Source: Bacteroidota bacterium (GTDB lineage Bacteria; Zhuqueibacterota; Zhuqueibacteria; Zhuqueibacterales; Geothermadaptataceae). From it: DNA of 5,912 nt. Of the stretch, positions 1 to 5,208 are shown piece after piece. The notes under the pieces are model-generated. The model worked only from the letters and a program-made list of their open reading frames with translations, searched no databases and was not told where the DNA came from. The DNA lies in assembly GCA_011375275.1 (NCBI GenBank), contig DRLW01000675.1, positions 1 to 5,912 of the forward strand. Direction: 5' to 3'. Numbering within the stretch: the stretch's first letter is position 1; each line of letters opens with the position of its first letter. The position numbers were made by a program, and so were the translations under genes.

Positions 1-1
1 A

Positions 2-382
2 CCCTTTGATCCGGCGCCGGGTCGCATCACGCCTCAGCCGCAGGAACGCCCGGGGCGTAGCCAGAAAGGTGCTGCGCAGAAGCCGGATTTTCAGGAGCTG
101 CTGCGTCGTGCAAGCCGGGAAGAAGGCGGAGTCAGCCTGTCCCGGCATGTGCAGGAGCGGCTGCAAAGTCGTGAAATCAGCATCGACAGCCAGCAGGCGG
201 CTCTTCTGGACAGCGCTGTGCGTATGGCGCGCGAAAAAGGCATTCGCGACACGTTGGTTCTCACACCGGACGCTGCCTTTATCGTCAACGTGCCGAACAA
301 TACCGTGGTGACGGCTATGGAGCGGCAGGCAGCCGCCCAGCGGGTTTTTACCAACATCGACGGCGCCGTTGTTTTTTCGTGA
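2..382 (+). CDS. Flagellar operon protein, TIGR02530 family (5' truncated by window edge)
   Basis: The open frame enters from the left edge, and 126 residues are visible before TGA at 380-382. The N-terminal third visible here is proline-, glutamine- and arginine-rich and probably a flexible linker. From about residue 49 the sequence matches the small 'flagellar operon protein' family (TIGR02530): an H...RL..R opening, a segment reading KGIRDTLVLTPDAAFIVNV, then NNTVVTAM and the near-invariant ending VFTNIDGAVV. Members usually lie between flgD and flgE, as this one does relative to flgE. Their molecular role is not established; association with hook assembly is inferred from position only. 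A GTG at 149 could be taken as a start, but it falls inside the conserved H...RL motif and would remove part of the domain, so the true start is most likely upstream of the window. Family members are roughly 120-140 aa, so little should be missing. Confidence 0.85.
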   Translation, partial: PFDPAPGRITPQPQERPGRSQKGAAQKPDFQELLRRASREEGGVSLSRHVQERLQSREISIDSQQAALLDSAVRMAREKGIRDTLVLTPDAAFIVNVPNNTVVTAMERQAAAQRVFTNIDGAVVFS

Positions 383-401
383 TGATACCGGTATTCGAAA
401 G

Positions 402-445
402 AACCGAACAGCAACGTTCGTTGTGCTGAACAAAAATTTTCGGTT
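402..445 (+). promoter_or_regulatory. Bipartite stem-loop in the flgE upstream gap
   Basis: Bases 402-408 (AACCGAA) pair perfectly with 439-445 (TTCGGTT). Inside, 409-411 pairs with 426-428 and 412-415 with 420-423, leaving a four-base loop and a two-base bulge. A ten-base A/T-rich bulge separates the two helices on the 3' side. There is no U-tract after the outer stem, so it does not look like an intrinsic terminator on either strand. It could stabilise or process the mRNA between the TIGR02530 gene and flgE, or it may have no function. The pairing is seen directly; the role is not known. Confidence 0.4.
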
Positions 446-534
446 ATGCCGCCCCTCGCGTGAAACGCAATTTCAGGAGCCGGCGGGTTAGCAGAAAAAC
501 ACGAGACAGAGAAATCAATTCGCTGAGACGATGC

Positions 535-584
535 GGCAGGACCTCTGTGAGGAATGCCTGACTGCTGAACGATTGACGCAGTCA
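535..584 (+). promoter_or_regulatory. Two adjacent inverted repeats upstream of flgE
   Basis: The first repeat pairs 535-538 (GGCA) with 555-558 (TGCC) and, inside it, 542-545 (CCTC) with 549-552 (GAGG) around a three-base loop. Immediately after it, 559-565 (TGACTGC) and 578-584 (GCAGTCA) form a perfect 7-base inverted repeat around 12 bases. The second repeat overlaps the possible -35 hexamer TTGACG at 573-578, so it could be a protein-binding operator as easily as an RNA hairpin. Symmetry is visible in the sequence; function is inferred. Confidence 0.35.
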
Positions 585-601
585 CGTCTCGCATTTCATA
601 T
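573..601 (+). promoter_or_regulatory. Weak sigma70-like promoter candidate for flgE
   Basis: TTGACG (573-578) matches five of six -35 consensus bases. With 17-base spacing the -10 position is TCATAT (596-601), which matches only three of six. Transcription would begin near 608, giving a short leader before the flgE ribosome binding site at 621-626. The poor -10 means it would need an activator or may not be a promoter at all. No good sigma54 (GG-N10-GC) or sigma28 motif was found in this gap. Confidence 0.2.
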
Positions 602-634
602 CAGTTCACTTCAATCTCATGGAGGTACACAACC

Positions 635-2677
635 ATGATGCGATCACTTTTTGCGGGTGTTTCCGGTTTGCGTAACAACCAGACCCGCATGGATGTCATC
701 GGTAACAACATCGCGAATGTCAACACGGTCGGCTTTAAGGCTGGCCGGGTCAATTTCCGCGAAGTTCTGGCCCTGACGCTGCAAGGCGCAACCCGGCCGT
801 CAGATACTGAGGGCGGAACCAATCCCTTTCAGGTCGGGCTGGGCATGAGTATCGCCAGTATCGATACGATTTTTTCCCAGGGCAATCTGGAAAGCACGGG
901 CGAGGTGACTGATCTGGCAATTGCCGGTGATGGTTTCTTTGTGATGCGCTCCGGCAAAACCAAATATTTCACCCGTGCCGGTGCTTTGAGCTTTGATGCC
1001 AATGGCCGTCTGGTCAATCCGACCAATGGCTGGATCATCCAGGGCAAGATGGCGGACAGCCGGGGTGTCATCCCGAGCAGCTCGATTATCGAAGATATCG
1101 TCCTGCCCTTTGGCCAGAAAGTGCCGGCCAAGGCGACGACGGAAATCAAATTTTCCGGAAACCTCGATGCCAGTGCTGAGCCTCTGGCGACCATTCTGGA
1201 CAGCAACGTCATCCTCGCTATTGAGGAAGCTGGTGACGATACCGATGTCAACGGCCTTTTTGCCCGCGGCCAGTCGAACTCATATGTCACGGGTCTGGTT
1301 TCTGGTGTCACCAGCCTCACTGTATCAGACGGTACGACGACAAATACTTATTTTTATGTCAATAATGATTCCTCGGTCGGAAACGGCAATTTCAACTCTC
1401 TCGATGACCTGATCGCGGAGATCAACAATGATTTTTCAGCGGATTCTTTCTCAGCAGCTTTGGATGCCAACGGTGCTATTGTCATGACCGATGAGTCCGG
1501 CGCGGCGCATACGCTGGAGTTCAGCAGCAACAACCCGACCCTGGAGTCGGCATTTTCATCGGCAAACGGCGTAGTGGACAGCAGTGCGGGCACCACGACT
1601 TCGACCGATCAGTTCTCGCATGTTTCATCCGGAAGCGAGGAGCTGACCAAGCTGCGTAATGCCAATGGCGAGTCCCTGGGCCTCGCTGTGGATGATGTCA
1701 TCCAGATGAGCGCCGATGTTAACGGCACCGGAGTGACGGCAACATACACAGTGACCAACACCAGCACTCTGGATGATCTGATGTCGGAAATCGAGACGAT
1801 GCTCGGCATCGAATCGCTGCCCGGCGCCTACATCGACAGCGACGGCTCGTTGAAAATCGAAGGTGACAAGGGCGAAGAGAATGCCATCACCTCGCTTTCG
1901 CTGCGGGTGACTTCGAACAGTGTTTTCAACACAGCCCTCAGTTTTGACGAGCTGCAAGCCGCGGAGGACATCACGCACAGCGCCAGCATCACGGCGTATG
2001 ATGCCCTCGGTGAGGAGCATCTGATCACGTTGACCTTTACCAAGACGGACCTGAACAATCAGTGGACCTGGGAGGCCAGCACCAACGGTGATGAGATCAT
2101 TTCCAGCGGCAGCTCGGGGATCGTAACCTTCAATGCCGATGGTTCGCTGAACACCTTCACCTTTGATAATGGCCTGACCTCGCTGAAGATCGATCCGAAT
2201 AATGGCGCCGAGGTGATGGATGTCAAACTCGATGTCGGCACGCTGGGAGATTTCGATGGCCTGACCCAGTTCTCCTCGCCATCCACTGCTGTGGCGCCTT
2301 ACCAGAACGGCTATGGCAACGGTGATCTCGAGGATATCGCTATCGACCGCTCAGGCACCATAACCGGTGTGTTCAGCAACGGCGTTTCGCAGACTCTGGC
2401 ACAGATCAGCATTGCTACATTCAACAATGCTTCCGGTTTGCAGCGCGTCGGTGATAACTCGTACCGCCAGACCGGTAACTCCGGTGATCCGATTTTTGGT
2501 TTTGCCGGTGAATCGATCCAGTCGGAAATCATTCCAGGCGCTCTGGAGATGTCCAACGTCGATCTGGCACAGGAATTCACCAACATGATCGTTGCCCAGC
2601 GTGGTTTCCAGGCAAACAGCCGTGTGATCACCACAAGCGACGAAATGCTTACGGAATTGGTGAATTTGAAACGATAA
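635..2677 (+). CDS. flgE: Flagellar hook protein FlgE (long form, 680 aa)
   Basis: FlgE polymerises outside the cell into the hook, the flexible joint between rod and filament, after export through the flagellar type III apparatus. The N-terminus (about 1-35) is the flagellar rod/hook signature, including GLRNNQTRMDVIGNNIANVN and NTVGFK. It is followed by the hook core segment with LAIAGDGFFV at about 94-103 and YFTRAG at 111-116. Residues about 445-545 form a FlgE D2-like region (SITAYDALGEEHLITLTF). The C-terminus (about 638-680) is the conserved helix with NVDLAQEFTNMIVAQRGFQA. It is far longer than the roughly 400 aa enterobacterial protein; the extra length lies mostly at 215-440 as surface modules. 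There are no cysteines, and the middle is rich in S, T, D, N and G, as is usual for axial proteins. The start at 635 is preferred over the second ATG at 638 because GGAGGT (621-626) lies 8 bases upstream of it. Confidence 0.97.
   Translation: MMRSLFAGVSGLRNNQTRMDVIGNNIANVNTVGFKAGRVNFREVLALTLQGATRPSDTEGGTNPFQVGLGMSIASIDTIFSQGNLESTGEVTDLAIAGDGFFVMRSGKTKYFTRAGALSFDANGRLVNPTNGWIIQGKMADSRGVIPSSSIIEDIVLPFGQKVPAKATTEIKFSGNLDASAEPLATILDSNVILAIEEAGDDTDVNGLFARGQSNSYVTGLVSGVTSLTVSDGTTTNTYFYVNNDSSVGNGNFNSLDDLIAEINNDFSADSFSAALDANGAIVMTDESGAAHTLEFSSNNPTLESAFSSANGVVDSSAGTTTSTDQFSHVSSGSEELTKLRNANGESLGLAVDDVIQMSADVNGTGVTATYTVTNTSTLDDLMSEIETMLGIESLPGAYIDSDGSLKIEGDKGEENAITSLSLRVTSNSVFNTALSFDELQAAEDITHSASITAYDALGEEHLITLTFTKTDLNNQWTWEASTNGDEIISSGSSGIVTFNADGSLNTFTFDNGLTSLKIDPNNGAEVMDVKLDVGTLGDFDGLTQFSSPSTAVAPYQNGYGNGDLEDIAIDRSGTITGVFSNGVSQTLAQISIATFNNASGLQRVGDNSYRQTGNSGDPIFGFAGESIQSEIIPGALEMSNVDLAQEFTNMIVAQRGFQANSRVITTSDEMLTELVNLKR
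1310..1564 (+). repeat. FlgE inserted module, copy A (protein-level repeat)
   Basis: FlgE residues about 226-310. The order is: a beta-rich stretch ending TYFYVN, then LDDLIAEIN, then about 12 residues, then a DANGAIVMTD hairpin, and finally an E/S/N-rich stretch ending LESAF. It resembles copy B (354-438) in order, spacing and key residues: the LDDL to DxxG distance is 21 residues here and 22 there. DNA identity is low, so the duplication is old or the modules were acquired from related sources. Confidence 0.6.
1694..1948 (+). repeat. FlgE inserted module, copy B (protein-level repeat)
   Basis: FlgE residues about 354-438. The layout parallels copy A: beta-rich segment with TATYTVTN, then LDDLMSEIE, then AYIDSDGSLKIEGD, then an N/S-rich strand ending NTALSF. 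It is preceded by LRNANGESLGLAVDD (340-354), a lead-in that I recall from other long FlgE proteins with inserted domains and that copy A lacks. The modules probably decorate the outer hook surface. Confidence 0.6.
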
Positions 2678-2689
2678 AATAAATAAGAG

Positions 2690-2716
2690 CCTGTCCCGGA
2701 GTTGATCCGGGGCAGG
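2690..2716 (+). other. Strong stem-loop between flgE and flbD
   Basis: Bases 2690-2699 (CCTGTCCCGG) pair with 2707-2716 (CCGGGGCAGG) over ten positions, with one G-U pair and a seven-base loop. It begins 12 bases after the flgE stop. The bases that follow (AAAGTACTATC) have no U-run, so it is not a typical intrinsic terminator. It more likely protects the flgE 3' end, marks a processing site, or gives partial attenuation that keeps hook mRNA in excess over downstream genes. The structure is seen; the function is inferred. Confidence 0.55.
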
Positions 2717-2740
2717 AAAGTACTATCCCGCAGGAGCGGA

Positions 2741-2745
2741 AAGGA
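2741..2745 (+). promoter_or_regulatory. Ribosome binding site that decides the flbD start
   Basis: AAGGA lies 7 bases before TTG at 2753, giving good spacing for a protein that begins MITVTRLNG, which is the family's usual start. A second, stronger AGGAG at 2732-2736 lies too far (16 bases) from this TTG but 8 bases before an out-of-frame ATG at 2745. Confidence 0.5.
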
Positions 2746-2752
2746 TGAAGAA

Positions 2753-2977
2753 TTGATCACAGTAACGCGTTTGAACGGCAGCGAGTTTGTTATCAATGCC
2801 GAGATGATCGAGACGATCGAAGCAGCCCCTGATACGATCATTACGCTCACGAACAAATCGAAATTTGTCGTGTGCGAAGGTGTGGAAGAGATCGTGCGGC
2901 GTGTGGTTCAGTACAAACGTCGCCTGCGGGCAACCAATTTTGGCGAAGACCTGAACGATCCGGAATTTACAAATTGA
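2753..2977 (+). CDS. flbD: Flagellar protein FlbD / SwrD family
   Basis: A 74 aa protein of the small FlbD family, which is unrelated to the Caulobacter sigma54 activator of the same name. The hallmark opening ITVTRLNGSEFVINAEMIE is followed by a beta strand segment TIITLTNKSKFVV (28-40) and the helical EEIVRRVVQYKRRL. The Bacillus subtilis homologue SwrD (YlzI) is needed for full motor power and swarming. Residues 65-74 (GEDLNDPEFT) are an acidic tail. The TTG start at 2753 is chosen because it gives the family's exact N-terminus and has AAGGA 7 bases upstream. An upstream in-frame TTG at 2702 lies in the loop of a stem-loop and would add 17 unrelated residues. The gene sits between flgE and the stator genes, matching a widespread gene order. 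The protein is probably cytoplasmic. Family assignment is firm; the role in this organism is inferred. Confidence 0.92.
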   Translation: MITVTRLNGSEFVINAEMIETIEAAPDTIITLTNKSKFVVCEGVEEIVRRVVQYKRRLRATNFGEDLNDPEFTN

Positions 2978-3126
2978 CCCGCTATTCTGTTGAAGAAGCG
3001 CTTTACGCAGGACGGCAGGATGCAGAAAAATTTTATTCGGCGCAGGGCCTTGCTGTTACTCTGACGATAATATACAGTTAAGGCGACCTTTTCGAATTTA
3101 TGAATTTCCCTGGTTAGGTGTAACGC
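2978..3126 (+). other. flbD-motA intergenic region
   Basis: This 149-base gap is the largest break after flgE in an otherwise compact operon. The last part (about 3085-3110) is A/T-rich, with GAATTTATGAATTT. A poor sigma70-like pair, TTGCTG (3050-3055) and TATACA (3071-3076) at 15-base spacing, is present; a sigma28-like -10 (TGACGATAA, 3062-3070) has no matching -35. The motA ribosome binding site AGGTG (3116-3120) lies 6 bases before its ATG. I see no credible small gene and no terminator, so an internal motA promoter is possible but unproven. Confidence 0.4.
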
Positions 3127-3903
3127 ATGGATCTGGCAACATTAATCGGCTTTATTCTTTCCTTTGCGATGGTCATTGGCTCGATCATGGCAAACGGCCC
3201 CCTGAGCTCATTCTGGGATACGGGCTCCATTTTGATCGTCGTCGGCGGCACCATTGGCGTAACGCTGATCAATTATCCCCTCGGTGATGTCATCGCTATC
3301 ATGGGGGTGATGAAAAACGCTTTTTTATACAAGACTACTTCCCCGGGCGAGGTGATCAAAAAGCTCGTGCATTTCGCGGACATGGCACGGCGCGAGGGCA
3401 TTTTGTTCTTGGAAAAGGAGATGGAAAATATCGATGACCCGTTTCTGAAACAAGGGTTGCAGCTCTCTATCGACGGCACGGAACCGGATGCAATCCGCAA
3501 TATTCTGAGTACGGAAATCTCCTACTTGAAAGACCGGCACGAGAACGGTGCCGGATTGTTCGACACCATGGGGATGTATGCGCCGGCTTTCGGGATGATC
3601 GGTACCCTGATCGGGCTTGTACTCATGCTCGGTTCCATGGAAGACCCTTCATCGATCGGCCCGGCAATGGCTGTTGCTCTGCTGACCACATTTTACGGCG
3701 CCGTGCTGGCCAATGTCGTCTTTATCCCGATCGCGGGCAAGCTGAAAACCCGGTCGAGCGAGGAAGTGCTGATCCGAAAATTGATGATGGAAGGCATCCT
3801 CGCCATGCAGAGCGGGGATAACCCGCGTATCGTCGAGCAAAAGCTTGTTTCGTTTATTGCACCCAAAATACGTTCAACTGCAGTCGCAAGTGAGTCAGAA
3901 TAA
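3127..3903 (+). CDS. motA: Flagellar stator protein MotA (PomA-like)
   Basis: MotA surrounds MotB to form the ion channel that drives the rotor from the inner membrane. At 258 aa it is close to Vibrio PomA and shorter than E. coli MotA (295). Membrane segments lie at about 2-22, 33-52, 149-170 and 179-203, with a large cytoplasmic loop at 53-148. Conserved features are D31 before SILIVVGG, R88/R89 and E96 in the loop that contacts FliG, P153 in YAPAFGMIGT, T160, TT at 187-188 in AVALLTTFYGAVLAN, and P201. These align well with PomA, including the threonines linked to sodium coupling, so sodium use is a reasonable inference, not a demonstration. The start has AGGTG 6 bases upstream. The stop overlaps the motB start as TAATG, which suggests translational coupling and a fixed stator stoichiometry. 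Confidence 0.97.
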   Translation: MDLATLIGFILSFAMVIGSIMANGPLSSFWDTGSILIVVGGTIGVTLINYPLGDVIAIMGVMKNAFLYKTTSPGEVIKKLVHFADMARREGILFLEKEMENIDDPFLKQGLQLSIDGTEPDAIRNILSTEISYLKDRHENGAGLFDTMGMYAPAFGMIGTLIGLVLMLGSMEDPSSIGPAMAVALLTTFYGAVLANVVFIPIAGKLKTRSSEEVLIRKLMMEGILAMQSGDNPRIVEQKLVSFIAPKIRSTAVASESE

Positions 3904-4703
3904 TGGAAGAAGAACAGTCGTGTAATTGCGAAGCCGGGGCACCGGGGTGGTTAGCGACTTTTGCTGATTTAATGAGTCTGCTGCTGACCTTTTTTATCCT
4001 GATCGTCTCTTTCTCTTCGATTCAACAGGTTGAGTTCCAGAAAGCCATGGGGTCCCTCAAGGGTGCCCTCGGCATTCTGAAATCGAAACGAGCGTTGATG
4101 AGCCTGTCCACGGTTAAGAATCCGGAGATTCAGTTCCACAAACTCTCCATGGTTTGGGAGAAGGTGCCCGAAATCATGAACCTGCTCAAGAAGATGGACA
4201 TGGAAGATGGCGTGAAGGTTGAGTCTTTGCCGGACGCAGTCAAGTTTACTTTTGACGACAACCTGCTGTTTGATTCCGGGCGCGCGCGGCTGAAGCCAAA
4301 GCTTTTCCCTGTGTTGCGTAAAATCGTCGAAATGGTCAAGGAGTTCAACGGCACGATCTTGATCGAGGGCCATACGGATAACATCCCCATCCGCACACCA
4401 CGCTATCCATCGAACTGGGAGCTGTCTGCTGCACGGGCGATCAATGTGTTGCACTATTTTGAGAATATGGGGGTCAAAAGAGAAAATCTGGCCTGTATCG
4501 GCTATGCGGACACAAAGCCACTGGTGCCGAACACCACGCCGGAAAACAGGGCTAAGAACAGGCGGGTGGAGCTGTACGTCAAATTCAAAGATAATGAAAA
4601 AATAATGCGCTTAAACCTGAACAAGATAGATCAGTTGCAATACATGCTGCCCGACAGTAAGAGCACAAAGGATAGCAAAACAGGAGAAAAAAATGGCAGA
4701 TGA
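3903..4703 (+). CDS. motB: Flagellar stator protein MotB (PomB-like)
   Basis: MotB is the peptidoglycan-anchored half of the stator. The 266 aa protein has a short N-terminus with a CNC motif (7-9), then a single membrane helix (about 19-39) in WLATFADLMSLLLTFF, where D22 is the ion-binding aspartate. An amphipathic segment at about 42-58 corresponds to the plug that closes the channel before assembly. The OmpA-like domain (about 112-228) carries EGHTDN (155-160), NWELSAARA (171-179) and NRRVEL (219-224), the peptidoglycan-binding signature. The N-terminal cysteines and ATFADLMSLL resemble PomB more than E. coli MotB, consistent with the PomA-like partner. The start overlaps the motA stop (TAATG) and has no strong ribosome binding site of its own, so translation probably depends on motA. 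The lysine-rich tail (about 252-266) overlaps the fliL start by 11 bases. Confidence 0.96.
   Translation: MEEEQSCNCEAGAPGWLATFADLMSLLLTFFILIVSFSSIQQVEFQKAMGSLKGALGILKSKRALMSLSTVKNPEIQFHKLSMVWEKVPEIMNLLKKMDMEDGVKVESLPDAVKFTFDDNLLFDSGRARLKPKLFPVLRKIVEMVKEFNGTILIEGHTDNIPIRTPRYPSNWELSAARAINVLHYFENMGVKRENLACIGYADTKPLVPNTTPENRAKNRRVELYVKFKDNEKIMRLNLNKIDQLQYMLPDSKSTKDSKTGEKNGR
4682..4686 (+). promoter_or_regulatory. fliL ribosome binding site inside motB
   Basis: AGGAG lies 6 bases before the fliL ATG at 4693 and within the last codons of motB. This fixes the fliL start and explains the 11-base overlap of the two genes. Confidence 0.7.
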
Positions 4704-5199
4704 TGATAAAAAAAAGGAAGGCGAAGAGACTGAAGAGAAAAAGTCTGGCGGCGGGGCCATGAAAATGGTCCTGATGATCGGCTTGCCCCTGATGCTCTTC
4801 CAGGCCGGCATCGCTTACTTCCTGATTTCAAAAATTGCGCAGCCACAACAGGCTGTTGCTGATGTCGCTGAAGAAGAGCAGGACGACTCCGGAGAGCCGG
4901 GTTTGCTGTATATGGTCCCTGACGTCATCGTCAATCCCGCCGGAACACAGGGTATCCGTTTTCTCAATATTACGCTGGCGCTCGAGTTCACAAACCCGGA
5001 TGTTGAAAAGGAGCTTACCGAGAAAGAAGTGCAGTTACGTGATGTCCTCATCGGTATTCTGGTCTCGAAGACCCTCGAAGATATCGATAGCAGCGAGGAA
5101 AAGGATATGCTCAAAGAAGAAATCCGGGAGAAAGTCAATGGTTTGTTGAAGAGCGGAAAAATCAGAAAAGTTTATTTCTCAAACTTTGTCATGCAATAG
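4693..5199 (+). CDS. fliL: Flagellar basal body-associated protein FliL
   Basis: FliL is a single-pass inner-membrane protein whose periplasmic domain rings the stator and supports torque, especially under load. The 168 aa protein starts with a highly charged cytoplasmic tail (DDDKKKEGEETEEKK, residues 3-17), a membrane helix at about 24-46 (MVLMIGLPLMLFQAGIAYFL) and an acidic linker (about 55-68). The periplasmic FliL domain follows: MVPDVIVNPAGTQGIRFLNI, then LALEFTNPDVEKEL, a RDVLIGILVSKTLEDI helix, and the closing IRKVYFSNFVMQ, close to the typical family ending. The length is normal. The ATG at 4693 is supported by AGGAG 6 bases upstream. Codons 6-8 form an eight-A run (4708-4715) with a dnaX-like A-AAA-AAG. 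It overlaps motB and is followed 9 bases later by fliM, so it belongs to a coupled stator-switch block. Confidence 0.96.
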   Translation: MADDDKKKEGEETEEKKSGGGAMKMVLMIGLPLMLFQAGIAYFLISKIAQPQQAVADVAEEEQDDSGEPGLLYMVPDVIVNPAGTQGIRFLNITLALEFTNPDVEKELTEKEVQLRDVLIGILVSKTLEDIDSSEEKDMLKEEIREKVNGLLKSGKIRKVYFSNFVMQ

Positions 5200-5203
5200 A
5201 GGG
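5199..5203 (+). promoter_or_regulatory. Ribosome binding site supporting the fliM GTG start
   Basis: GAGGG overlaps the last base of the fliL stop codon and lies 5 bases before GTG at 5209. This spacing, together with the family N-terminus that follows, selects GTG over any later ATG. Confidence 0.6.
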
Positions 5204-5208
5204 AAATT

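Noticed and set aside
382..429. 15-codon frame starting in TGATGA at the end of the TIGR02530 gene
   Set aside because: The stop-start overlap looks like coupling, but the peptide is very short, resembles nothing known and runs into the stem-loop; chance is the simplest explanation.
551..566. GG and GC pair upstream of flgE as a sigma54 site
   Set aside because: The spacing is 11 rather than 10 bases and the flanking bases do not match TGGCAC and TTGC.
91..594. Long reverse-strand open frame of 167 codons
   Set aside because: It lies opposite the TIGR02530 gene and the leader, has no recognisable family features and is arginine/serine-rich, as antisense frames of GC-rich genes often are.
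2396..2420. TGGCAC followed by TTGCT, resembling a sigma54 promoter
   Set aside because: The two blocks are separated by 9 bases where about 5 are needed, and the site is deep inside flgE.
2311..2856. Reverse-strand open frame of 181 codons across the flgE end and flbD
   Set aside because: It is antisense to two well-supported genes and has no domain or ribosome binding evidence.
2872..3081. 69-codon forward frame overlapping the flbD end and the next gap
   Set aside because: Its first half is flbD in another frame and the rest has no recognised domain; there is no ribosome binding site before its start.
3001..3081. Possible remnant of a broken gene between flbD and motA
   Set aside because: None of the three frames gives a recognisable protein fragment; intergenic DNA is enough to explain it.
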